Assembly (NCBI GenBank): GCA_030760725.1
Contig: JASWHV010000012.1
Span: 32,891,652 to 32,955,651 of the forward strand
Reading direction: 5' to 3'
Source: Neostapfia colusana
Taxonomy: Eukaryota; Streptophyta; Magnoliopsida; Poales; Poaceae
Length of the DNA: 64,000 bases
Shown: piece after piece, positions 42,243 through 54,599 of the stretch
Numbering within the stretch: position 1 is the first letter of the stretch
Layout of the letters: every line of letters starts with the position of its first letter
Notes under the pieces: model-generated
Databases searched by the model: none
The model's input: only the letters and a program-made list of their open reading frames with translations
Told to the model about the DNA's origin: nothing
Translations under genes and position numbers: made by a program

Positions 42243-45200
42243 CCTTGGTTTTGCAGGTGACTAAATATCTATTCAGTTAGCGAAGACCACTTGAGGCTTG
42301 AGCGCTCGCTTTCCTCCCTCTTTGATCTCCACTTCGATTGCTTCACAATCTCCACGTAAATGCTACACGTTATGATATGCATATATGTTTAATTGTAAAG
42401 CTTTTGCTAACAAGTTCTAAAGACAAGTTTAAAAGTGGAACTCTGTTTAAGAATTTAAAATGACACTGGTGCTAGTGGGCTGGGTTTGGCTTTAAGTACT
42501 ATGATCAAGTGGTAAGTGTGTTTCATCACTTGTGTGTTGATCACCTAATGAGATTGAACAGAACAGTACTGATCCAGGGCTCCAATGGAGCTAAAAATTT
42601 TCATGTGAGTTCCTTGTCACAAGAAAGTCATCTGGACCAAAATTTAGAAATTTTCAATGAGTAGATCACTCAGAACAATTCCCTAAGCATTTAGGGAAAA
42701 AGGAATTAATTCTGAATAAATTTGCACTTTCATGCAAATCCAAGTGAACCACAATTTCAAACATAACTCAGGGAGCATGAATGAATTTTCCTAGGATTTT
42801 CGGAGCTAAGAATTGCCCAGAACTGAATTTCCAAGTTTTGGAAATTCTCTGGAATTGTTTCTGCATTCATTTGAACACAGAAACTTGAAACAAGAATTCT
42901 CCTAAAAATGAACTCCAAATGATCTGAAATTTCTACAGGCGTTAACTAACATCCTAAAGAATATTCTGGCAACATTTGAGGATTTTTGGATGAACCAAAC
43001 TCCCTCTAAAATTCTTTTGCTGAAAAGCTTTAAAGAATTTCCAGAATTAAATATTGATTTTCATACAAATTGGGTTGCATATTTGGATACAGTTTTTCAA
43101 TCTAAATCCAACACAATTTGAATAATTAAATTTGGAGCTTCCTAGCAAAAGTTATGAGGTTCTAAAGTTTGAACTAAATTTTAGGAATTCAAATAACCCA
43201 GGAAACATTTAAATTGTGACTACGGCTCCGGGGTGATGTGTAAGCTCCTCTGTGCAGCCACACCGGGGTTCACAGGTGTTTGGGCTGTAGCCACAAAAGA
43301 TCACATAGTCACAGCAGATCCCGGTTTCAACTAATAGCCACTGACCGGTGGGACCGGGGGCGTCTTCTTACTTCCGAGCCCCCCTTTCCCGCGCGCGATT
43401 CCCCCCTCGCCGGCGCGGTGGCGCTCCACTAATCTCCGGTTCTCTGATGGAATCACAGCCGAAAACTCGCCACTAGCCCCAATTCTACCATGAGGAACTC
43501 GTCCCCGTGCTCACCAGAGGCCGACGATGGCTCTAAACCACCGGGCGACGTGCGGCGGCTCGATTCTTGCTCTGGCGACGTGGTCCGATCACCCTAGCCC
43601 GCCAAAGGTTCGGAGAATTTGCTCTAGAGCATCAGTAGACCTTGAGGAAGATCGACAAGAAAGCAAATACCCTCGGAGAAGACGGCTAGTATGGTTTCAT
43701 CGTGCACCCGAGCGTTCCTGCCATGGCCGCCGATTGGAAACATCAAAATTGGCTGCCTCTACCCAGTTTTAAGCTAGGTTTGCGAAGGTAATTGGGTCGC
43801 TAGCTAGTATAGCTCCGGTGTGCAAGATTTGGTGCTCTAAGAACGAAGAACGAGTGAGAATTTTGGATTTTCATACCAGAACGGCGGTTTGTGGCCGCCT
43901 GCATAACTTTATCAAATTCTTGCTCGGTAGTCCACGGCTTGGCTCGAGGTTTGGGTGTGAGCAGCACAGGTCAACAGTGCGTCCGGGGGTGTCCTTGCTC
44001 GGACGTAAAAGTCCCCGGTGTGGGCTGTCCACGTGCACACCAAGTCGCCATGCTGTTAGGTCACCGCGGAGGGGAGCGATTCTAGGGCTCGGGAACCATA
44101 TCTCAAGCTGTGTTTGCGCCGAGGAAGTAGGAGGAGCTCCCTCCAGACCATTTTGCCGCTCAGCAGGGTGGAGTGCGTGAAGTTTGATCGGTTCCCGTCG
44201 ATCACCGAGGAGGCGGCGGCGTTTTTGCTCGGTTCCTGTGTGAGGGTAGCAGGGCCTCAGTGTGGCGGTTTGCGAATGAACAGGGCACCTCGTGAACGGA
44301 TGAGGGCGCGAGCTGGTTGCCACTGTAGCAAAATCAGCGAGGAGGTGGCGGTTCCCAGCCCTCGGTGGCACTCGGAGCAGTCACGGTGTGTTCGAGTCTG
44401 AACCGAGAGGATGACTTTGAGTGCAAGTTTTCAGTAGCTCACTGACCAGTGGGGTCCACCCCTGCTCCTCCCAAAAGATCTTCCAAATTTGGTAATTGAC
44501 CAAAATTCAAATATGTGGAGCTAAATTCTTGGAACTCATTTGAACATGTGGCCAAGCTTCTTCCAAATTAGAATTCGAATTTGAATTCAAATGCCCCTTT
44601 GTGTCCTTTTGCACTTGCTTAGCCAAAATACTTCCCAATGTGGGGAAAATTATATTCCCACAAATTTGGGGCTGAGGATTTCAATTATGGAATGAACTTT
44701 TAAATTTTGTTGCTGCACTTAGAATGTTTGCAACCACAGTTTGTATTCCATTTTTGAAATGACCACTTTTGAATTTTAGTGAACAAGTTTGGTTTGCTCA
44801 TAGCACATACCTGATAATTTTTGGTCTTAGTCTGAACCTTACAAATTCAGTTTGATCCTTGCCTTTCGAATTTTGAATTCAGCAAAAGTTTTGCAAATGA
44901 TCTCAATTAACCACTTTTTTTGCTCCCCCTAAACTCAGAAGTTTGCCACCATAAATCTCCTCAATTTCAAATGCATGAGGTTCCATGTGGATTCAAAAGT
45001 TTGGCGGCAATTTGAGTTGAGCCTTTGAGTCTAAAGATCTTAAAGATCTTCTTTTAATTCTTTCTAATGCACATGTATGATTTGCACCTGGGTTTAACTC
45101 CACCTTGGTCCAACTCATTCAAATGAATGTTTGAACCCATGTTGTTGAACCCCACGTATACCATCCCGTGTACGAAAGTTTTTGTAAGTCCCATTTTCCA

Positions 45201-45266
45201 TGAACCCGAAACACAATGACGTTCAATCATCCGTTTCTTTGCATTCACGTTTTTGGGACTTCTACA
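42243..45266 (-). mobile_element. truncated 3' LTR of gypsy family B
   Basis: From CCTTGGTTTTGCAG at about 42243 the sequence matches 49699-52677 closely over 3 kb, with roughly one difference every 25 bases in the stretch I compared. It ends GGGACTTCTACA at 45266, followed by the pyrimidine-rich complement of a polypurine tract. The outer 1.4 kb of the LTR is missing on the left. Short open frames at 43500-44400 are shared by both LTR copies but have no motif. Confidence 0.85.
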
Positions 45267-45289
45267 TTCCTCCCCCCTTCAAAAGAATC

Positions 45290-46650
45290 TCATCCCGAGA
45301 TTCCAAAAGAAAAACGAGACGGGAGAGGTAATTCCAAGCTGTTCGACGATAAAGGCTCCGGATTGTTCATGCGGAGGTAATCTTTGCTTTCCATGTTGTT
45401 TCTTCCCATGGTATGATTACTCCACAGCACCTTGTAAAAGCTTAATGTCCGAATCCAGGTGTTCCGGATTCTTTTCATCGATAGTCTGAATCGGTCGCTC
45501 GGTGTAAGCACGATCCGACTTCAACTAGTCGATTTCTTCGGTGCGGACAGCAGGGGTAAATTTGAGGCACTCCTATAGCCGTGACACATGAAATAAGTCG
45601 TGAACACCAGCAAGGCTTGCCGGTAGTTCCAGCCGCTAGGCTAAGGGTCCGCACTTCTCCGTGGTAGAAAATGGGTCTAATGTTCGGGGAGCAAAATCTC
45701 CCCTTTACATCGGACCAGTGAATTCCTTCCATCGGAGACACGCGAAGATAAACGTTTTTCCGCCGTCGAAATGCAATGGTCTACGCCTTTGATCACCGTA
45801 GCTTTTCTGTCGGGCTTGTACAGCCTTCAAGTTCGCTTCTATTGTCCAAACTCTGTCATCGGCTTTGTTGACTAATCAACCCCAAACAGTACTCTTTCAC
45901 CGTACTCACACTACTTCAGCGGTGTGCGACATTTCCGTCCGTAGAGCTTCATCTTACGAGGTATAACTATACAGTCTTTAAACCATAGAGTACCCTCATT
46001 GTCCTTCCTGAACCACCTCATCTCTCCGTTGTCTATTCTTCTCCGTATGTGAGACATACCCTTGTCTCTCGTTTGAACCTCAGCAATCTTTCCTCAGATT
46101 GTTGGAATGAGCGCAATGTTATAAAGTACTCCATACGGAATGACACAGAGACTGGGTTTTTCTTCTTCTAAGTCAGCAATCGCAAAGTTTTGAATGTGGG
46201 TTCTTCCGACTAACACGTCGGCAACCACTTTCACTTTTCGCAGATGGTAGTGGATCTCGATTTCATAATCTTTTATAAGTTCCAACCATCTTCGAGAATA
46301 CCCTTGCACCAACTAGTTGATCGGTTAAACTATCGATGCGGGGCAGGGTACTTGTTCTTTATAGTGACGGCATTGAGCGAACGATAATCAACACCTAATC
46401 TCAGTGTCTCCTCATTCTTCTTAACGAACAGCGCAGAGCATCCCCAAGGTAATGAGCTTGGTCGTATAAAACCTTCGCTCATTAGTTCACTTAGTTGCTC
46501 CTTTAACTCCGCTAGTTCATTGGGTGCCATCATGTACGACTTCCGTGAAATCGGTGTTGTTTCCGGCGCCAGTTCAATCTTGAACTTGACGTCCCGTTCG
46601 GGCGATCCGCCCGGTAACTCCTCGGAAACACATCGGTATTCACATACCAC
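45290..46650 (-). pseudogene. pol: pol remnants of gypsy family B with two large deletions
   Basis: In minus-strand order: an RT N-terminal part ([53 protein letters not shown]), then RVFSK joined directly to [17 protein letters not shown] (the RNase H C-terminus), a linker (DNEGTLWFKD), then KMKL joined to YGRKCRTPL (integrase C-terminal part), and a chromodomain remnant (FYKVLWSNHT) with several stops. The RT catalytic box, most of RNase H and the integrase core are gone. Both joints lie at short shared sequences (CGAAGAT near 46290 and GAAGCTC near 45946). Confidence 0.75.
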
Positions 46651-48286
46651 CGGAACATCCTCGGTTTAATCACTTTCGTGGGGTAGGCCTAACCCGTTCT
46701 CTTTGCTGTACAGAACAGACTCTTCTGTCCTCTCCCAGATTTTTATCCGTTTATCAGCATTTTCATAAATCAAGTTGAATACAAAAGTTAAATTTAACTT
46801 CAGTATATTTCCCACGAGTATTCATATGAATTCAGATCATCTCTGGATCAAAAGTTATGATTGCTCAAAGTTGACAGAATTCCTGGATAAAATTTTCCAG
46901 CATCTCCCTTGTATGTGGCTATCTTTATCACAGTTGTATATGCAAATACATTAAGAATCTGAACAAACTTTGAACAACAACAATGTTGCACATTTCATAA
47001 CCTTTCCAACAGTGTATCATAGGCTCCTTAAGGATTTTTCTACAGGAAGTTACGGCTTAAAAACAGAAAGGTCCAGAGAGGTTTTGCCGCTGTCCTGGTT
47101 CTGAACAGTTTGCCTTCAACTGGACTTTTCACCAACTTAACGTGTGATGTTGCTCTGGAGGTATACATAGAAGTTGTAGAGCACTTGGAACGCTTTCCAT
47201 AACTGTATCATACACCTTAATTGGTCAAATATACTCAGAGTTATGCTCTGTTAAAGTCCAGCAAGAATTTCTGCCAGAAACAGAGCACTCTGTTTTTGAA
47301 ACCTTTGAAGCCTAGTCTTTCTCTCATTTGAATCTTAGCTCAAAATAAGAGTTCAGTAACTGATATTTGTTTCAAACTTCCATTTTTAGTTGAAAGTTAG
47401 TTCATGAATCATTTCTTCATAGGAAAGAGGTTATTAAGTGTAGTACGGTGTCGATGCACCGTAAGAAACATGTCGGTACTACGTAGCCTCACCAAAGAAA
47501 ATCCTAACCGGATTATACCGGCATATACGTCTAAATTGTGGCACTAAACGGTCTCTTGCACACGTGTACTACACGGAATATGTACGTGGTTAGTACCTAC
47601 AGAAGAACACTCAATAGTGATGCACTTAAGGTTTGTTGTCATTTCAGGCAGGTCCATATTTGAAAGTAAATACATACGCCCGTAGCATTGCCATACGGTC
47701 GTCCTTGATTTAATTCACGTGTCAAGGTACGTGATCGTATTTTTACACCACACGATGGGGAACACGAGTAGAGAGCGAGCGGGTCGTCACGGTTGGGAAT
47801 TTTATCAACCCAACAGATACCACCTACTGCCCTGCAGGGCACGTCGATGGCAAGCGCTGCGTATGTCCTCCTAGGCTAATTCCAGAAGAACACACTATCG
47901 CGTTACTGACCACACGATGGGGTCTTCACTTGCTTGCCTAATGCACGCTAGGGACCAGTGTTTCATATGAACTCAGGAACATGAAGAGTTCAAGAGTTTC
48001 ATATTAACGTCTCACACCAAGCCGTGAGACCTATCCCTGAACCACATTCCTCATTAGGGGAGCTAACCGAAATTGAACCTCTTTTGGTGGCGTTCCTTAC
48101 CATTCTTACCTGAGCGTAGGTGCGTCGTTACATAATCAAAATTCAGAATTATAACACATATGTTAGTCATGCCACTTTAAATAACTATACTACTATAGTC
48201 CTTATGTGGGCCTAATACCGTTTCCTCACCATATCCTAAGTTTTTGTCGTAATACAATCCTTATTCCGTGTGCTATTACCAATGCG

Positions 48287-48298
48287 GCTCTGATACCA
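48287..48298 (-). other. primer binding site of family B (initiator Met tRNA)
   Basis: On the minus strand TGGTATCAGAGC, the common plant gypsy primer site, follows three bases after the LTR end (CTCACA). This fixes the minus orientation of the element. Confidence 0.85.
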
Positions 48299-48301
48299 CG
48301 C

Positions 48302-51300
48302 TGTGAGGGACCCGACCCGTGTCACGGGGCCGTGCCGCTCTCCCGGGAATTGCATTGGGTGGTCCCGTGTTATGCGGCACCGAACAACACACATATAAGG
48401 AGAACTGTATTACATAAATCAAAAGCGGAAGCTTACAAATGTTCTTTATAAATAATTTACATCAAATAGCTACAGCGGAAGACTACAAACAACTTACATC
48501 GAATAACTAATGAGCACTCAAGAGGAGGTCCAGCCCGCGGACTCCTCTCGCTAGCAACACGAAGACATGGCAGCGGCTAGGTTCTCCATGTGTTACCCGA
48601 CTCTGAAGTTTCCGAGTCTCACAGGACAACCTTCTTTATAAGCGTTGATGTTAACCTGCAAAACCACTCCTATAGCAAGAGTGAGCACAAAGGCTCAGCA
48701 AGACTTAACCGTCTCTCCTAAGCATGCAACTCTATATGAAAGTAACTTAAGACCTAAACATATACGTTGCAAAAAAACTCTCCTACAAGTTCATCCTTAA
48801 CTTTCAGATTTTAGCCATCACAGTAGTGCCTTGAGTCCAGCAACATTGGAACTCCACAATCAAACAAGAAATGCTTCATTCCAATGCTACTTGTCCCAAG
48901 GTGTAAATTAACTTTAGTTTGCTCTATCTCTACTTCAGACAAGGTTTTCATGCAATTCCAATTATCATAGCAGCAATTAAATCTTGCAAACTGTTCTCAC
49001 ACAACTTGATTATTACGTCACAACACAGTGAGCAAGCGGTACTCATAACCGCGAGGGACAGTGATTCGAATCAAACACTGCTCGGATAACTCGACACATA
49101 CGCCCGCCTCTGAAGACCCACATCTGGCATCCTTCATTACGTCGTATGTGGCAACCTTTCACAGGACACTCGACTGTAGAACCGGTCGCGCCGTCTCGGG
49201 CTCATAGGTCTAACGAGACGATGTGGTATGCCTCTACAATCCAGTTAACCTGGTACATCGGTTTCCTGGGTCCCATATAGCAGTAAGCATCTGGTACACA
49301 ACTCAATACTTGCTCCCAGGGCCGCACACGAGAACGGTCCTTAACTGACACAGGCAGAGCTACTCGACCAAGACCTCGTCTTGTCGCTGTCTACACTCTA
49401 TGCCTAGTATCATCTTTAGAAACTTAAACTTTAGTTTGCCTCTTTCAACTACACCCATGTAATCCCGACTATAGCTCGCGAGTAGATTCCAACTACTCGA
49501 CTTCTACCGGATGTCATAACCTATTTAGCATGGCAACCTTCTACAGCGGTGACACTTTTCTACCCTTGACTCCAGAGTTCATTTGGTCATGCATTTGGAG
49601 TATAACACATCCTTGTCCTAATGTACATACAAACTCTAACCATGGTAGTGAACAAAGTAAAAGCTTTATAAATAACTTTAAATGCAAACCGGAGCTTGCC
49701 TTGGTTTTGCAGATGACTAAATATCTATTCAGTTAGCAAAGACCACTTGAGGCTTGAGCGCTCGCTTTCCTCCCTCTTTGATCTACACTTCGATTGCTTC
49801 ACAATCTCCACGTAGATGCTACACGTTATGAATATGCTTATATGTTTAATTGTAAAGCTTTTGCTAACAAGTTCTAAAGACAAGTTTAAAACTGGAACTC
49901 TGTTTAAGAATTTAAAATGACACTGGTGCTAGTGGGTTGGGTTTGGCTTTAAGTACTATGATCAAGTGGTAAGTGTGTTTCATCACTTGTGTGTTGATCA
50001 CCTAATGAGGTTGAACAGAACAGTACTGATACAGGGCTCCAATGGAGCTGAAAATTTTCATTTGAGTTCCTTGTCACAAAAAAGTCATCTGGACCAAAAT
50101 TTAGAAATTTTCAATGAGTAGATCACTCAGAACGATTCCCTAAACATTTAGGCAAAAAGGAATTAATTCTGAATAAATTTGCACTTTCATGCAAATCAAA
50201 GTGAACCAAAATTTCAAACATAGCTTAGGGAGCATGCATGAATTTTCCTAGGAGTTTTGGAGCTAAGAATTGCCCAGAAATGAATTTCCAAGTTTTGGAA
50301 ATTCTCTGGAATTGTTTCTGTATTCATTTGAACACAGAAAATTGAACCAGAATTATCCTATGAAAATTAACTCTAAATGATCCTAAATTTTTACAGGAGT
50401 TAACTAACATCCGAAAGAATATTCTGGCAAATTTTGAGGATTTTTGGATGAACCAAACTCCCTCTAAAATTCTTTTTCTGAAAAGATTTAAAGAATTTTC
50501 CAGAGTTAAATATTGATTTTTATACAAATTGGGTTGAATATTTGGATATAGTTTTTAAATCTGAATCTAACCCAATTTGGATCATTAAATTTGGAGATAC
50601 CTAGCAAAAGTTATGAGGTTCTAAAGTTTGAACTAAATTTGAGGAATTCAAATAACCTGGGAAACATTTAATTTCTGACCGCGGGCCCGTGGTGACGTGT
50701 CAGCTCCTCTGTGCAGCCACACCGGGGTTCACAGGTATTTCCTATGTAGCCACAAAAAATCACATAGCCACAGCAGATCCCGGATTCAACTAATAGCCAC
50801 TGACCGGTGGGACCGGGGGCGTCTTCTTCCTCCCGAGCCCCCCTTCCCGTGCGCGCTTCCCCCCTCACCGGCGTGGTGGCGCTACACTGATCTCCGGTTC
50901 CCCAATCTGACCATGAGAAACTCGTTCCCGTGCTCACCAGAGGCCGGCGATGGCTCTAAACCACCGGGCGACGTGCGGCGGCTCGGTTCTTGCTCCGGTG
51001 ACGTGGTCCGATCACCCTAGCCCGCCAAAAGTTCGGAGAATTTGCTCTAGAGCATCAGTAGACCTTGAGGAAGATCGACAAGCAAGCAAATACCCTCGGA
51101 GAAGGCGGCTAGTATGTTTTCGTCGTGCACCCAAGCATTCCCGCCATGGCCGCCGATTGGAAACTTTGAAATTGGCTGCCTCTATTCGGTTTTAAGCTAG
51201 GTTTGCGAAGGTAATTGGGTCGCTAGCTAGTATAGCTCCCGTGTGCCAGATTTAGTGCTATAAGAACGAAGAACGAGTGATAACTTTGGGTTTTCATACC

Positions 51301-52677
51301 GGAATGTCGGTTTGTGGCCGCCGGCATAACTTTATCGAATTCTTGCTCGGTAGTCCACAGCTTGGCTTGAGGTTTGAGGGTGAGCAGCACGGGTCAACAG
51401 CGCGTCCGGGGGTGTCCTTGCTCGGGCGTGAAATTCCCCGGTGTGGGATGTCCACGTGCACACCAAGTCGCCATGCCGTTAGGTCACCGCGGAGGCGAGC
51501 GATTCTAGGGCTCGGGAACCATATCTCAAGCTTTTTTTGCACCGAGGAAGTAGGAGGAGCTCCCTCCGGATCATTTTGCCGCTCAGTGGGGTGGAGTGCA
51601 TGAAATTTGATCGGTTCCCATCGATCACCGAGGAGGCAGCGGCATTTTTGCTCGGTTCCTGCGTGAGGGTAGCAGGGCCTCAGTGTGGCGGTTTGTGAAC
51701 GAACAGGGCACCTCGTGAACGGATGAGGGCGCGAGCTGGTTGCCACCGTGGCAAAAATCAGCGAGGAGGTGGCGGTTCCCAGCCCTCGGTGGCACTTGGA
51801 GTAGTCACGGTGTGTTCGAGTCTGAACCGAGAGGATGACTTCGAGTGCAAGTTTTCAGTAGCTCACTAACCAGTGGGGTCCACCCCTGCTCCTCCCAAAA
51901 GATCTTCCAAATTTGCTAATTGACCAAATTCAAATATGTGGAGCTAAATTCTTGGAACTCATTTGAACATGTGGCCAAGCTTCTTCCAAATTAGAATTTG
52001 AGTTCAAATGCCCCTTTGCGTCCTTTTGCACTTGCTTAGCCAAAATACTTCCCAACGTGGGGAAAATTTATATTCCCACAAATTTGGGGCTGAGGATTTC
52101 AATTATGGAATGAACTTTTAAATTTGGTTGCTGCACTTAGAATGTTTGCAACCACAGTTTGTATTCCATTTTTGAGATGACCACTTTTGAATTTTAGTGA
52201 ACAAGTTTGGTTTGCTCATAGCACATACCTGATCACTTTTTGGTCTTAGTCTGAACCTCACAAATTCAGTTTGATCCTTGCCTTTCGAATTTTGAATTCA
52301 GCAAAAATTTTGCAAATGATCTCAATTAACCACTTTTTTTTGCTCCCCCTAAACTCAGAAGTTTGCCACCATAAATCTCCTCAATTTCAAATGCATGAGG
52401 TTCCATGTGCATTCAAAAGTTTGGCGGCAATTTGAGTTGAGCATTTGATTCTAAAGATCTTCTTTTAATTCTTTCTCATGCACATGTATGATTTACACCT
52501 GGGTTTAACTCCACCTTGGTCCAACTCATTCAAATGAATGCTTGAACCCGTGTTGTTGAACCCCACGTATACCATCCCGTGTAAGAAAGTTTTTGTAAGT
52601 CCCATTTTCCATGAACCCGAAACACAATGACGTTCAATCATCCATTTCTTTGCATTCATGGTTATGGGACTTTTACA
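48302..52677 (-). mobile_element. 5' LTR of gypsy family B, 4.4 kb
   Basis: The LTR runs from TGTGAGGGACCCGACCC (plus direction) to GGGACTTTTACA, next to the primer site. It matches the truncated partner at 42243-45266. No gene lies in it. The outer flank at 52678 is family-1 LTR sequence, so the element probably inserted there; the left flank is lost and no target duplication can be shown. Confidence 0.85.
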
Positions 52678-53286
52678 AGGGACGTGGCAGGCAGGGCTGC
52701 AGCGGCGGCCAAGGCAGAGCAGCAGGGCGTGGCCAGGGCAGGGCAGCAGCAGGGCGTGACCAGGGGTTTCATTGGGCAGGGTGCGGCGGCCAGGGGGTAA
52801 GGGTTTTATTTATAGGGGGGAGGGCAGCCAAGGGGGGTAGGAGTTCAGCAAAATAATTTGATCAAGGGCTGGGATTTAATTTGGGGGAGGTGCAACCAAG
52901 GGGCTAGGATTTTAGCAAATAAAATTGATCAAGGGCTGGGATTAATTTGGGGAATGGAAAATCCCTAGAGGGGGGCGGTGGCGAGGGGAAAATCCCCTAA
53001 GGGGGGCACAGCCAGGGGGAAATTCCCCAAGGGGGGTGCGGCCAAGGGGGAGAAAATCCCCAAGGGGGGTGGCGGCTAGGGGGAAATTCCCTGGGGGGGA
53101 TTCCCTAAGGGATAAATTTCCTAAGGGGGAAAACGGGGCAGCTAGGGTTTTTCTTTTTCTTTTGTTATTTACTTTTTATTTTTTTTATTTGTTTCTATAT
53201 TCATTTATCTCTTTTCTTCTTCTTTTTAAATGTTTCTCTACATGAAAATGAATGCTATGCATGATGATGAATATGAAGGTGTTACA
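52678..53286 (-). mobile_element. fragment of 3' LTR of the minus-strand family-1 element
   Basis: The right end GGTGTTACA at 53286 is the minus-strand LTR start TGTAACACC. The segment contains AGGGCTGGGATTTAATTTGG-type blocks shared in inverse with 38500-38600. G-rich runs (AAGGGGG) alternate with AATCCCC over 52940-53130. It is cut at 52677 by the family-B LTR. Confidence 0.7.
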
Positions 53287-53305
53287 AATCTACCCCCCTT
53301 AAAAT

Positions 53306-54572
53306 GAATCTCGCCCTCGAGATTCGATAGAGTGGAGAAAAGATGAGCGAATTCCATCTTGAGGTCTTCTTCACGTTCCCATGTAGCTTCAGCTTCTGTA
53401 TGATGGCTCCATTGTACCTTGCATCAACGGATTATATTGTTTCTCGTGACTCTTTCCTTCGTAACCAGGATTTTGATAGGGTGCTCCGCATAGGTCAAAT
53501 CCTCTTAGAGCTCTAACTCGTCCATTGGTACTTGTTCTTCTAGCACTCTTAGGCACCTCTTGAGCTGAGACACGTGAAACATGTTGTGTACTTCGGAGAG
53601 GTGTGCCGGCATCTCTAGTTGATATGCTACCTCTCCCCGCTTGCCCAAAATCTTGAATGGTCCGATGTAGCGAGGTGCTAGCTTGCCTTTGACATTAAAC
53701 CATCATTGACCTTGGATAGGCGACACCTTAAGATACACGAAGTCTCCGGCTTCGAAGTTCAGACTCCTTCGCCTATTGTCCGCATAGATTTTCTGTCGTG
53801 ACTGAGCGGCCTTCAAGTTTTCCATATTGTTTGGACTTGCTTCTCGGCGTCATGTAACACTTCGGGTCCAAACACATGGTTTTCTCCTGTCTCATTCCAG
53901 AACAGGGGTGTCCTACACCGTCTACCATATAGTGCCTTGAAAGGTGACATTTTCAGGCTTGCTTGGTAACTATTGTTGTATGAGAATTCAGCATACGGTA
54001 AGCTCTTGTCCCAGCTACGCCCATGTTTCAAGGCGCAAGCTTTCAACATGTTCTCCAATATCTTATTCGTCCTCTCGGTTTGCCCGTCGGTCTGCGGGTG
54101 ATACGCAGAGCTGGAATTCAACCGTGTACCCATAGCTTCGTGAAGTTTCTTCCAGAACCTAGAAGTAAATTGAGAAACTCGGTCTGAAACTATCCTCTTC
54201 GGAACTCCATGATGACATACTATGTTTCCATATACAGAGCCAGCTAACTGCGCCACGGTGTAGTTGGTCCTAACAGGAATGAAGTGAACTGATTTCGTCA
54301 ATCGGTCTACGATAACCCAAATAGAGTCGTAACCGGACAGAGTACGTGACAATCCGACTATTAAATCCATACCGATTTCTTCCCACTTCCACTCGGGTAC
54401 TTTCAATGGCTGCAATAGTCCAGCAGGTCTCTGATGCTCGGCCTTTCACGCCATCCCACCAATGGCAAGTTTTCAAGTCCATGTACATCTTTGTACAGAC
54501 GGGATGTATGGAATAGGGCGAGTCATGTGCCTCTTTTGGTATCGCGTCGCGGATGTGCTTCACGTTAGGCAC
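53306..54572 (-). pseudogene. pol: integrase and chromodomain of the minus-strand family-1 element
   Basis: The open stretch 53813-54415 has the integrase core: Asp in GMDLIVGL, the second Asp kept in VSDRVSQFTS, and the Glu region in GQTERTNKILENML, then SPFKALYGRRCRTPLFW. The preceding zinc-binding region (54416-54572) is frameshifted and shortened near 54450. After 53813 the frame is lost, but the GPY/F and chromodomain-like pieces can be followed to 53306 (EDLKMEFAHLF). All three catalytic residues appear present, unlike the plus-strand copy. Confidence 0.82.
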
Positions 54573-54599
54573 ACAAATCCTTTTCCCTAACCAAAGCTG

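Larger units (their letters stand above)
45267..48301 (-). mobile_element. internal region of gypsy family B, heavily deleted
   Basis: On the minus strand it starts after the 5' LTR with the primer site (48287-48298), then about 1.6 kb without recognisable gag (46690-48286). Next come pol pieces (45290-46650) and the polypurine tract next to the 3' LTR. At 3 kb it is shorter than the 5-6 kb of full gypsy interiors. The 46740-47400 part looks like AT-rich LTR-type sequence of unknown origin. Confidence 0.75.

Noticed and set aside
43527..44401. Open frames on both strands shared by the two family-B LTR copies (also at 50950-51746)
   Set aside because: The sharing is explained by LTR duplication; the frames have no domain and differ by indels between copies.
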